Shown: positions 1 to 8,170 of the stretch, one piece after another | How the letters are laid out: every line of letters starts with the position of its first letter | Position numbering within the stretch: position 1 is the first letter of the stretch | Origin: Oligoflexia bacterium | GTDB taxonomy: Bacteria > Bdellovibrionota > UBA1018 | DNA length: 64,000 bases | Assembly (NCBI GenBank): GCA_014378465.1 | Contig: JACMNQ010000009.1 | Span: 1-64,000, forward strand | Reading direction: 5' to 3' | Notes under the pieces: generated by a model | What the model was told of the DNA's origin: nothing | Database searches by the model: none | Seen by the model: only the letters and a program-made list of their open reading frames with translations | Made by a program: the position numbers and the translations under genes

Positions 1-36
1 CTCGAGCATACAAAAAGGGTAAACGAATCGAACCCT

Positions 37-927
37 CTACTCAAGCCCCATCACATTATCACGCGGAGTGGTCGAAGTGATCTTCTTCTTCGCTTCGTCG
101 AAATAGATCTTTCCTCCCCAGGGATCCGTCACGGGGATCAAGCCTTGCGACTGGAGTTTTGGAAGCGGAGTTTTGGCGCTTTGAAACTTCAAGTTGAGTT
201 CGTAGAAGAAATGGCTTGCCTTGAGTGAAGCGAGCTTGACGTCCATTTGTTCAAGCACTGTTTGATCTCCGCGCGTCTCGGCGCTCATGCGCATGAACGT
301 TAGAATCCGAAAGCCCACTTCGTACTGGCCTTCGATGGTCTGGAGGCGCTTGGAAAGAAAGCTCATATGAGCCGGCGCTTTTGACTGCATAGCGACCATA
401 TTGAGAGTTTGGGCAGCCAGCTTTACATCTTTGACCTCAAACAGGTAAAGGTAAACAAGGACCATTGAAAGCTGCCAAGGCTGTGACCAGTACCTGCTTC
501 TAAAAGAAGGAGGGAACTGAGCCAGTCCCACTCTACTGAAGTTCAATCCCTTCTCTGCAATTGCAACCGCTCCGAGATTGTCGTCGTGCACCACCGTGAG
601 AAAATTCGAACCATGGTGATACAACTCAAAAAAAAGTGGATCCAGATCTGTCGTCAGATCGAGATCGTAGTAGACCTGAGAATGAGTGCCTGCCTTTACA
701 TGCTCCAGTGAGGACTCACCCAGAAACCGGATGAGAAACCAATCCACCGTTGCGGGCAAGTTTCCAAACGAGAGGATTCGGTATTGAAGAGGGGAATAAG
801 ACTTCAGAATTTGAACTGGCCGGTGCTCGGCATGCGCTTTAAGCAGGCTGAAACTGAAATTGATCCCGATCGCGGTGACCCCGCACGCAATCAGAGCCAG
901 AAACGGGAGAGGTTGAGTCATGGTCAT
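37..927 (-). CDS. Membrane-anchored protein of unknown function downstream of pilA
   Basis: A 296-residue protein I do not recognise as a named family. The first 25 residues form one hydrophobic segment (signal anchor or uncleaved signal), and the rest looks soluble and alpha-helical, possibly TPR-like. The last 30 residues contain DPWGGKIYFD, resembling the DPWG-type ending of GspG-like pseudopilins, but no prepilin leader or E5 residue is present. I chose the ATG at 927 over a TTG four codons upstream; neither has a clear ribosome binding site. A TATACT hexamer lies about 12 bases upstream of the ATG on the minus strand, so a very short or leaderless transcript is possible. It lies just after the pilA terminator, so a role in piliation is possible only by position. 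Confidence 0.7.
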   Translation of the reverse strand: MTMTQPLPFLALIACGVTAIGINFSFSLLKAHAEHRPVQILKSYSPLQYRILSFGNLPATVDWFLIRFLGESSLEHVKAGTHSQVYYDLDLTTDLDPLFFELYHHGSNFLTVVHDDNLGAVAIAEKGLNFSRVGLAQFPPSFRSRYWSQPWQLSMVLVYLYLFEVKDVKLAAQTLNMVAMQSKAPAHMSFLSKRLQTIEGQYEVGFRILTFMRMSAETRGDQTVLEQMDVKLASLKASHFFYELNLKFQSAKTPLPKLQSQGLIPVTDPWGGKIYFDEAKKKITSTTPRDNVMGLE

Positions 928-949
928 AGATAATGACAAGTATAGATCA

Positions 950-993
950 TCAAATAAAAAGTGAAAAGACCCACTTTCAGTTAAGAAAGCGGG
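950..993 (-). terminator. Intrinsic terminator after pilA
   Basis: On the minus strand a 9-bp stem (arms 970-978 and 985-993, one G-T wobble) with a 6-nt loop is followed by a T-rich tract at about 950-969. It lies 37 bp past the pilA stop. Confidence 0.75.
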
Positions 994-1029
994 CCTCGAT
1001 TTCTGACAGCCACTAACAGGGCCTATGAC

Positions 1030-1605
1030 TTAAATTCCGACGGCGGTATTTTGAAGATCTTTACCTTCATTGATGGTCCAAAGATCAACCGTACCGGAAT
1101 TTGAAATACTCCCAGCGGCTCCGGCAATAAAAGCTCCGCTTCCTACCAACGCTGCAGCATGTGCAGCATTGAACAGCGCTACGGTTTGAATTGCGAGTAC
1201 ACCTCGATTAGCAGCCCAGGAATTAACGGCACCGACAGGCCCTGACGGAACTCCCAGACATGCTGCGGGAGTTGCAGGTACCGAACTATTAAAGCAAATG
1301 GTTTGCCCGGCTGCTGCGGACGTACCTACTACTCCGATAGCATAATTTTTCGCTGTTCCAGTGGAAGTGTAACCCATGTTATTCAAAGCTCCACCAAAAG
1401 TGGAGAACTCAGCCATATAAGCCTGTTCCGTGGTGTAGATCCCGGCAAGCCCGATCTTCGCTTCGCTCTGTCTCGCCTTCGCCTGAAACCGCTGATAGTT
1501 CGGAATCGCAACCGCGGAAAGGATCCCGATGATCCCGACGACGACCATGAGTTCGACCAAGGTGAAACCTGAAGTGTTCTGACTTAAAATTGATTGTTTC
1601 CGCAT
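1030..1605 (-). CDS. pilA: Type IV major pilin PilA
   Basis: Structural subunit of the type IV pilus, inserted in the inner membrane as a prepilin and assembled by PilB/PilC after cleavage by PilD (not in this window). The start at 1605 has a GGGAGG site 5 bases upstream and gives [13 protein letters not shown] followed by FTLVELM: a 13-residue leader ending in Gly, Phe at +1 and Glu at +5 of the mature chain, then the hydrophobic helix [17 protein letters not shown]. Total 191 residues, mature about 178. The body is Ala/Gly-rich, and two cysteines near the middle could form a loop disulfide. A longer frame reaching 1698 would add 31 charged residues before the leader and overlaps the promoter, so I rejected it. 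The gene follows pilB-pilT-pilC and the sigma-54 activator but has its own promoter and terminator. Confidence 0.93.
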   Translation of the reverse strand: MRKQSILSQNTSGFTLVELMVVVGIIGILSAVAIPNYQRFQAKARQSEAKIGLAGIYTTEQAYMAEFSTFGGALNNMGYTSTGTAKNYAIGVVGTSAAAGQTICFNSSVPATPAACLGVPSGPVGAVNSWAANRGVLAIQTVALFNAAHAAALVGSGAFIAGAAGSISNSGTVDLWTINEGKDLQNTAVGI

Positions 1606-1670
1606 ACGTCCTCCCGAGACTGATTCGTTATTTATAATTTTTTCTGCCTGATCTCTGTCGATTTCTATAA

Positions 1671-1698
1671 ATTCTAGCATTGCTGATGGCTTTCGCAA
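1671..1698 (-). promoter_or_regulatory. Sigma-70-type promoter for pilA
   Basis: On the minus strand TTGCGA (1693-1698), a 16-bp spacer, then TAGAAT (1671-1676) preceded by TGC, an extended -10. The predicted start of transcription is near 1664, giving a leader of about 60 nt. Many pilA genes use sigma-54 promoters, but I found no GG-N10-GC element here. Confidence 0.45.
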
Positions 1699-1840
1699 GG
1701 AGCATTAAGTGCAGTGAATGACACTCGCCGAACCCATTTGATCTACAGGGCTTATTTCATCATCCGTCATAAAACTGACGATGAGGTGTCCAGATCTTGG
1801 ACGACATTGTTAAGGCGTGAGACTGAAAATCGACTGAAAA

Positions 1841-2914
1841 CTAGGCTTCTGACTCGTCTTCGCTGACTTCAGCATCTCCACTTTCGACGCCCAATTTGGT
1901 CAATCGGTAGCGGATGCTTCGAAAGGTGATGCCCAGCAGATCAGCGGCTTTCTTCTTCACTCCCCCCGAAGCTTCGAGCGCGCTCAGGAGATAAGTTTTT
2001 TCGACTTCACCCAAGATGTCATCGAGGGAGATTGCACCATTCGAAAAATCCGGCGCTGGAAGTCTGATCTCGGGCGCGGTGATTCGGTTGTCGCGCGCGG
2101 CTTTCGCAGCAGTGGCCGCATCTGCGACTGCCGCTCTTTGCAGCGCGCTCGCCATGATGTTGCTTGGAAAGCACTCGAGACTTACAGTCGTCCCGTTTTC
2201 AAGCGTGACCGCGCGTTCGAGAACATTTTCGAGTTCACGAATGTTGCCCGGCCAGGGATGATTCTTGATCGCGAGCATCGCATCGACTTCAAAGCCCGTG
2301 AGCTCTTTCTTGAGTTTCACATTGAACTTTTGAAGGAACGCGTTTGCCAAAAGCTCGATGTCCCCTTTCCGCTCTCTGAGCGGCGGCGTTCGGATCAGGA
2401 TCACATTGAGCCGGTAATAGAGATCTTCCCGAAAGAGGCCTTTGGCCACTTCTCCCGCCAAGTCACGGTTGGTTGCGGCGATGATGCGAATATCCACTCG
2501 AACATCGTCATTGCCGCCCACTCTTCGAAAGACTCTCTCCTGAATGGCGCGCAGAAGCTTGACCTGCATCGAGAGAGGCAGCTCCCCCACTTCATCCAGA
2601 AATAAGGTGCCCCCGTTTGCCGCTTCGAAGAGGCCCGGTTTATCCGCGATGGCGCCCGTGAAGCTGCCTCGCTTGTGTCCGAACATTTCACTTTCGATGA
2701 GGGACTCGGGGATCGCACCGCAATTGACGGGGACGAAGGGCTTGCCTTTGAGAGGGCCGGAGTCATGGATCATGCGTGCGACGAGTTCTTTACCCGTACC
2801 GCTTTCTCCGATGACCAGAACATTCGTTTTGGTCGCTGCGACCTTGCCAATCAGCCCGAGGAGTTCCTTGACTGCAGGGGACTCGCCTAAAATTTTCTTG
2901 TTCGCACTACTCAT
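1841..2914 (-). CDS. Sigma-54 activator, PilR-like but without receiver domain
   Basis: A 357-residue enhancer-binding protein that would remodel sigma-54 RNA polymerase using ATP. The AAA+ domain begins almost at residue 1: Walker A GESGTGKE (36-43), the sigma-54 contact loop GSFTGA (83-88, Ser where GAFTGA is usual), Walker B GGTLFLDE (101-108), and the arginine-finger region LYYRLNV. A Fis-type helix-turn-helix occupies about 320-342, followed by a short acidic tail. PilR of other bacteria has a phosphorylatable receiver in front of this; here it is absent, and no room exists because the start lies 1 bp from the pilC stop. No PilS kinase is adjacent. The position in the pilB-pilT-pilC operon suggests control of pilus or surface genes, but the target is unknown. 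A fold-level assignment is sure; the PilR label is inference. Confidence 0.88.
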   Translation of the reverse strand: MSSANKKILGESPAVKELLGLIGKVAATKTNVLVIGESGTGKELVARMIHDSGPLKGKPFVPVNCGAIPESLIESEMFGHKRGSFTGAIADKPGLFEAANGGTLFLDEVGELPLSMQVKLLRAIQERVFRRVGGNDDVRVDIRIIAATNRDLAGEVAKGLFREDLYYRLNVILIRTPPLRERKGDIELLANAFLQKFNVKLKKELTGFEVDAMLAIKNHPWPGNIRELENVLERAVTLENGTTVSLECFPSNIMASALQRAAVADAATAAKAARDNRITAPEIRLPAPDFSNGAISLDDILGEVEKTYLLSALEASGGVKKKAADLLGITFRSIRYRLTKLGVESGDAEVSEDESEA

Positions 2915-2915
2915 G

Positions 2916-4136
2916 TCAATCGCCCCCGCCGCCAGCCATTTTGAAGATGGGCAGGTACATGGCGATCATGAGCCCTCCCACCGTTCCACCCAGAAAAACG
3001 AGCACGATCGGCTCAATCAACGAAGTGAGCCCTCCGACGAGGGTCTCCACTTCGGCTTCGTAAAAATCCGCAACTTTCTCAAGCATTCGGTCAAGAGAGC
3101 CCGTGGTCTCACCCACCGAAATCATCTGGATCGCCATTTTTGGAAAAACTTTCAATCGACCGAACACCATACCCAGAGTCTTTCCCGATTCCACTTCGGA
3201 TCGAATCGTCGCCACTGCATCCTCGAGTACCGCATTGTCAATCGTCGCTTTGCAGATGTCGATGGCGTCGATCAGATTGACCCCGGACTGAAGCAGGGTC
3301 TGCATCGTGCGCGAGAAACGGGCAATCCCCGCCTTCTGGGCAAGCGGACCGAACAAGGGCATTTTGAACAGGAGGCGATCGAGAATGATGCGCCCTTCAT
3401 CCGACTTTTTGAACTTGACGAACATATAGCCCGCCGCGACTCCAGCCGCCACGAGGTAGAGAAAATTTCCAATGATGAAATGAGAAGCGTCGATCACGAA
3501 TTGAGTGGGAGCCGGCAACGAATTTCCACTGGTCTTGAGCATCTCCTCGAACTTAGGAATGACGAAAATCAGCATCAGGGCGATGACCCCGATCCCGATC
3601 GAGATGACGATAATCGGATACATCATCGCCGATTTCAGCATTTTTTTGAGTTTTTCGGAATCCTCCAGATAACGGCCGAGCCGTTTGAGCATCTGATCGA
3701 GGGCGCCGGATGATTCCCCCGCCTTGATCAGTGCAACGTAAAGCTTCGGAAAAACATTCGGGTAACCGGACAGAGTTTCCCAGAAGTAGCCCCCTGCTGA
3801 AACCTTGGACTGAAGCTCAATCATGATCTTCTTGAGATTCGGATGCGCGGCCTGTTCAGTCAGAATGTCCAGAGACTGCACCAGCGGAATCCCCGCACCG
3901 ATGAGCACCTGCAACTGACGGGTGAAAGTGACCACATGCTCCTGCGGGACGGACATCTTTGATCCCTGAAGGATGCTTCCCAGGTCGCGGTTCAGAAGAT
4001 TGGGTGCCGCGATCTTCGTCGGACGAATCCCCTGACTTCTCAGAGCGACGCGAAGTTCTCCTTCGCTGCCTGCGTCCATCAATCCCGAGACTTTTTTTCC
4101 GGTTCTGTCGACACCGGCGAATTGAAATTGCGGCAT
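2916..4136 (-). CDS. pilC: Type IV pilus inner-membrane platform protein PilC
   Basis: A 406-residue polytopic protein of the GspF/PilC family, which couples the PilB and PilT motors to pilin in the inner membrane. It opens with the typical MPQFQFAGVDRTGKKVSG and contains two repeated GspF domains (about 70-195 and 275-400), each ending in hydrophobic helices; membrane segments are visible near 175-200, 220-240 and 380-400. The length matches the family. Its start overlaps the pilT stop by one base and its stop is one base before the next gene, so translation is probably coupled. Confidence 0.95.
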   Translation of the reverse strand: MPQFQFAGVDRTGKKVSGLMDAGSEGELRVALRSQGIRPTKIAAPNLLNRDLGSILQGSKMSVPQEHVVTFTRQLQVLIGAGIPLVQSLDILTEQAAHPNLKKIMIELQSKVSAGGYFWETLSGYPNVFPKLYVALIKAGESSGALDQMLKRLGRYLEDSEKLKKMLKSAMMYPIIVISIGIGVIALMLIFVIPKFEEMLKTSGNSLPAPTQFVIDASHFIIGNFLYLVAAGVAAGYMFVKFKKSDEGRIILDRLLFKMPLFGPLAQKAGIARFSRTMQTLLQSGVNLIDAIDICKATIDNAVLEDAVATIRSEVESGKTLGMVFGRLKVFPKMAIQMISVGETTGSLDRMLEKVADFYEAEVETLVGGLTSLIEPIVLVFLGGTVGGLMIAMYLPIFKMAGGGGD

Positions 4137-5221
4137 TATTTGGCTCGATCCGGAATGGATTGAAGAGTCTTGAACAGCTCGTCCGGCATGACGGCGTTCT
4201 CAAGTGCATCCTGCTTGGAGAGGACTCCATTCTTCACCAGGATGACCAGGGCCTGATTCATCGTCTGCATGCCCGTATCACTCTGACCCGCCTGCATGGA
4301 GGAGTAGACCTGGTGGATCTTGTCCTCACGAATCAGGTTTCGGATGGCCATGTTCGGAATGAGGATCTCACACGCCATTGCTCTGCCAGGACCAAAGCTT
4401 TTGGGGATGAGGGTCTGAGAGACCACGGCCTGCAGGGAAAAAGAAAGCAGGGAGCGGATCTGAGTCTGTTGATGCGGCGGGAAGACGTTGATGATTCGAT
4501 TGATGGACTGAATGGCGCTGTTCGTATGCAGGGTTCCGAAGACCAGATGCCCCGTCTCCGCCATGGTCAGAGCCATTTCGATGGTTTCAGCATCACGCAA
4601 CTCTCCCACCAGAATGAAGTCCGGATCCTGTCGCAGAAGGCGTTTCAGCGCCGAAGTGAAGGATTTGGTATCCACCCCCACTTCGCGCTGATTGATGATG
4701 CAGTTCTTGTGAGGATGCACGAATTCGATCGGATCTTCGATCGTCATCAAGTGCCCGTATTCTTCGCGGTTCAGAACATCCAGCATCGCGGCAAGGGTGG
4801 TCGTCTTGCCGCTTCCGGTGGGCCCCGTGACCAGGATCAATCCATTGGGCTTCTTGATCACCTGGCGCAGAATGGGAGGCAGGTTCAATTTGTCAAAATC
4901 CGGAATCGTGAGAGGAATTCGGCGGAAGACTCCGCCCACATTTCCGCGCTGATAGAAGAGGTTCCCTCGGAAGCGGGCGATATCCTTGATGCCGAAAGAA
5001 AAATCAATTTCGAGGTGTTTTTCAAACTCCCCTTTCTGGGCGTCCGTCAGCACCGAGTAGCAGAGCTCCTTGGTGTCCTGGGCAGTCATGTTGTCCGTCT
5101 TCACCTTGACCATCTTGCCCTGAATTCGAAATTCAGGAGGAACGCCAACGGCGATGTGAAGATCGGATGCTTCCTGATCGACCATCGTCTTGAGAAGTGC
5201 GGGTAAACCGATCTTTGCCAT
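4136..5221 (-). CDS. pilT: Pilus retraction ATPase PilT
   Basis: A hexameric cytoplasmic ATPase that powers pilus depolymerisation and twitching. It shows Walker A GPTGSGKT (133-140), the Asp box with TIEDPIEF, Walker B ILVGELRD (about 203-210), the His box HLVFGTLHT, and the PilT signature AIRNLIRE (292-299) that separates it from PilB. At 361 residues it is of normal length. It follows pilB by 17 bp. Confidence 0.96.
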   Translation of the reverse strand: MAKIGLPALLKTMVDQEASDLHIAVGVPPEFRIQGKMVKVKTDNMTAQDTKELCYSVLTDAQKGEFEKHLEIDFSFGIKDIARFRGNLFYQRGNVGGVFRRIPLTIPDFDKLNLPPILRQVIKKPNGLILVTGPTGSGKTTTLAAMLDVLNREEYGHLMTIEDPIEFVHPHKNCIINQREVGVDTKSFTSALKRLLRQDPDFILVGELRDAETIEMALTMAETGHLVFGTLHTNSAIQSINRIINVFPPHQQTQIRSLLSFSLQAVVSQTLIPKSFGPGRAMACEILIPNMAIRNLIREDKIHQVYSSMQAGQSDTGMQTMNQALVILVKNGVLSKQDALENAVMPDELFKTLQSIPDRAK

Positions 5222-5238
5222 TTCTATGATTCTCCGTC

Positions 5239-6951
5239 TTAATTTTCCGTGGTCGAAGTCAGGGCTTCAGCGAGAGTTGTCCTGCCTTCGCCGACTTTGT
5301 TCAGAGCCGAAGAGCGAAGGGATTGCATCCCTTCCTTGATCGCCTGCTTGCGAATGTCCATGACGCTTTCGCCTTTGAGGACCATTTCCTTGAGAGCGTT
5401 GCTGAAGTCGAGCACTTCGTAAATCGCGACTCGCCCCTTGTAACCCGAGTTGTTGCAGGCCGAGCAGCCTTTGCCTTCATAAAGCTTGATATTGGCCACT
5501 ACGGCTTCAGAAAAGCCGCACTCAATCAGACGAGGCTTCGGGACCGTGACCTCGACTTTGCATTTCGCGCAGATCGTCCGCAGGAGACGTTGAGCGACGA
5601 TGGTATTGAGTGACGCGACGACCAGGAACGGTTCGAGCCCCATGTTCATCAATCGAGTGATGGTGCTGGGAGCATCGTTCGTATGCAGAGTCGACAGCAC
5701 CAGATGTCCGGTAAGAGCCGCCTGCACGGCCACTTCGGCAGTTTCGAAATCTCGAATTTCTCCGACCAGGACCGTATCCGGATCCTGTCGCAGGAGTGCG
5801 CGAAGGACATTGGCGAAAGTCAGACCGATTTCCTTGTGGATCTGGACCTGGTTGACGCCTTCAAGATTGTACTCGACCGGATCTTCCGCCGTCGAGATGT
5901 TGTCGGTGATCTGATTCAGTTCTGAAAGTGCGGAGTAGAGGGTCGTGGTCTTGCCGCTACCCGTGGGACCCGTGACCAGGACCATCCCGTTGGGCATGTA
6001 GATGCCCTTCTTGAAAACTTCAAGCTGCTGCGGCTCAAAGCCGAGCTTCGCCAGATCCAGCTGCAGGTTTCCCTTGCTCAACATGCGCAGCACGACTTTT
6101 TCGCCGAACAGAGTGGGCAGGCTGTTCACGCGAAAATCGATTTCCTTGCCGCTGGCCTTGAGCTTGATTCGACCATCCTGCGGGATTCGGGATTCAGAAA
6201 TGTCCATCTTCGACATGATCTTGAATCGTGCGATCACCGCGCGTTTCATTTCGAGAGGGATCTCCACAATCTCATGGAGAATCCCGTCGACTCGCATGCG
6301 GACGCGAAATCTCTTCTCGTAGGGCTCCACGTGAATATCACTGGCTCCGCGCTTGATGCCTTCGCTCAGGATTCCGTTCACGATCGTGATGACCGGTGCG
6401 TCCTGCGGCGTGGTCGGAGACTCAATATCATGGACAATGACCATTTCAGACGGTGAAGCGTCGTCCTTCTCGCGTTCCTTCTGCTGTTCCTTGGTCATCT
6501 TCGCGATGGCCACACTGACGTTCGCAAAGCCGCTGTAGTTTTTGGCGATGGCCGCATCAAAGGCGGAATAGAGGGTCAACACGGGCTCAATGTTCTGCTT
6601 GAGCTTGAACTTCAGGTCGTCGAGCATCGGAATCACGGTCGGATCACAAACCGCCACGATCAGCGTGCCGTTCTTGGACTGGATCGGTATGGCCTGAATC
6701 TTCTTGACGGTCTCGGCATTCATCAGTTTGATGACTTCGGGTGCGATCTCGAAACGCGCCAGATTGATGCTGTGAAGATTGTACTTCTTGGTGAGGTGCT
6801 GAAGCAGTTTGGCTTCGGCGACGATCTTCTTTTCAATCAGGTAGTGTACCGCGCTGGTCGCGCCACTTTTCGCGGCTTCCATGGCCTGTGCGAATTGATC
6901 GGGAGAAATGATGCGATCTCTGACGAGTAGTTCAGCGAGTTGCCGAGACAT
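5239..6951 (-). CDS. pilB: Pilus extension ATPase PilB
   Basis: The assembly ATPase of the type IV pilus, about 570 residues. The N-terminal 150 residues are an MshEN-type domain, often a c-di-GMP sensor in this family; I did not verify the binding residues. The ATPase core has Walker A GPTGSGKT (about 328-335), the Asp box EDPVEYNLEG, Walker B VLVGEIRD and HLVLSTLHT. The C-terminal four-cysteine zinc site (CAKC, later CSAC) is present and excludes PilT. I chose the ATG at 6951 (MSRQLAELLV) because the AAGG at 6964-6967 is too close to the ATG at 6963. This gene probably starts the pilB-pilT-pilC-activator operon. Confidence 0.95.
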   Translation of the reverse strand: MSRQLAELLVRDRIISPDQFAQAMEAAKSGATSAVHYLIEKKIVAEAKLLQHLTKKYNLHSINLARFEIAPEVIKLMNAETVKKIQAIPIQSKNGTLIVAVCDPTVIPMLDDLKFKLKQNIEPVLTLYSAFDAAIAKNYSGFANVSVAIAKMTKEQQKEREKDDASPSEMVIVHDIESPTTPQDAPVITIVNGILSEGIKRGASDIHVEPYEKRFRVRMRVDGILHEIVEIPLEMKRAVIARFKIMSKMDISESRIPQDGRIKLKASGKEIDFRVNSLPTLFGEKVVLRMLSKGNLQLDLAKLGFEPQQLEVFKKGIYMPNGMVLVTGPTGSGKTTTLYSALSELNQITDNISTAEDPVEYNLEGVNQVQIHKEIGLTFANVLRALLRQDPDTVLVGEIRDFETAEVAVQAALTGHLVLSTLHTNDAPSTITRLMNMGLEPFLVVASLNTIVAQRLLRTICAKCKVEVTVPKPRLIECGFSEAVVANIKLYEGKGCSACNNSGYKGRVAIYEVLDFSNALKEMVLKGESVMDIRKQAIKEGMQSLRSSALNKVGEGRTTLAEALTSTTEN

Positions 6952-7003
6952 GTTGAACCCCATCCTTAGGGTTGAAGAATACTTTCCTTTATCTTCACTG
7001 GAG

Positions 7004-7019
7004 TGACAATTAATGTCAA
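7004..7019 (-). promoter_or_regulatory. Inverted repeat and -35-like box before pilB
   Basis: The perfect inverted repeat TGACA-N5-TGTCA (7004-7018) contains, on the minus strand, a consensus TTGACA (7014-7019) about 65 bp upstream of the pilB ATG. The best -10 at 17-bp spacing (GAAGAT) is poor, so an activator may be needed. Confidence 0.35.
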
Positions 7020-7044
7020 CGGGCAGGAAATACCCGGGAAATCG

Positions 7045-8031
7045 TCAAACTGCTGACTGAGGGAGAAGCTGTCGAGCCTGTTCGGCGTCTTTTTGAATCT
7101 GAATCTTGAGACTCTCGATCCCAGAGAACTTCAATTCAGAGCGCAGCTTCTGAATGAAACGGACTTCGAGGGTCTCGCCGTAGATGTTGAAGTCTTCGAA
7201 GACCTGATCCAGGACATGAGTTTCAACCACGACAGGCAACTCGGACTCGGCTGGCTTGAAAGTGGGTCTCACTCCGACATTGGTCACACTCGGAAGAACC
7301 TGGTACTTTCCTTCGCCTCGCTTCAGACAGGCCTGCGTGGCGTACACGCCATGTGGAAGCGCGAGCTTGTTCTCGAGCTTGAGATTGGCGGTCGGAAAAC
7401 CGATCGTGCGACCTCTCGCATCTCCGCGCATCACCACTCCTCGGTAGGTGAAGGGACGCCCCAGAAGTTGAGTGGCCAGAGCAATGTCCCCCGCCAGCAG
7501 GCTTTTTCGAATCGAGGAACTGGAGACGGTGTGATTTCCGATCTTGAACGCCGGGACGATATCAAGCTCCACGCCGGCTTCCGAACAGAGAGATGCCAGA
7601 GCGGCAAGATCGCCTTTGCGATCCTTGCCGAAAGCGAAGTCGTGACCCACGACGATGGCTTTCGCCTTGAAGCGCCCGAGGAGAATATCCGTGAAGAACT
7701 CCTCAGGACTCAGCGAGAAGACGTCGGGTCCGAAAGTCTCCTCCACAGTCAGCTCGACTCCCAGTGAAGCCAGGATCTCCAGCTTCTCATCATAAGTGGA
7801 CAGAAGCTGGATAGGGTAGTTCGGACGCAGAGCTTCCTGGGGATGAGGGCGAAAAGTGTAGACTGCCGCAATGCCCTGCACCGCCTTGGCCTTCTGAATG
7901 ACCAGATCCATGATGCGCCGATGCCCCTGATGAATCCCATCGAAATTGCCGATCGTGACCACGGACCGGGTCGCTGGATTCAGACCGGCAAGAACGGGCG
8001 GTAGATTCTGGGAGCCGCGAACAATAATCAT
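7045..8031 (-). CDS. ribF: Bifunctional riboflavin kinase/FAD synthetase RibF
   Basis: Makes FMN from riboflavin, then FAD from FMN, in the cytoplasm. The N-terminal FAD synthetase domain (about 20-170) shows TIGNFDGIHQGHR, a nucleotidyltransferase motif, and VGHDFAFGKDRKGD; the C-terminal riboflavin kinase domain (about 185-310) shows RGDARGRTIGFPTANL. At 328 residues it is slightly longer than the usual 305-315. The reading frame ends 93 bp before pilB on the same strand, so co-transcription is possible, but a separate pilB promoter is likely. Confidence 0.95.
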   Translation of the reverse strand: MIIVRGSQNLPPVLAGLNPATRSVVTIGNFDGIHQGHRRIMDLVIQKAKAVQGIAAVYTFRPHPQEALRPNYPIQLLSTYDEKLEILASLGVELTVEETFGPDVFSLSPEEFFTDILLGRFKAKAIVVGHDFAFGKDRKGDLAALASLCSEAGVELDIVPAFKIGNHTVSSSSIRKSLLAGDIALATQLLGRPFTYRGVVMRGDARGRTIGFPTANLKLENKLALPHGVYATQACLKRGEGKYQVLPSVTNVGVRPTFKPAESELPVVVETHVLDQVFEDFNIYGETLEVRFIQKLRSELKFSGIESLKIQIQKDAEQARQLLPQSAV

Positions 8032-8170
8032 TGGCCAGACACTAACATCTGACTAAAAAGTAGTCACTTTGAAATCATGCGTCTTTTTCGACACAATCTT
8101 TTCCGATGGAACAATTCGCATTCCACGATTTTTGACGCGACTGGCACTCTCATTGCTTCATAGACTGCAT

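Noticed and set aside
1600-1840. Sigma-54 promoter for pilA
   Set aside because: No GG-N10-GC element found; a better sigma-70 type match exists.
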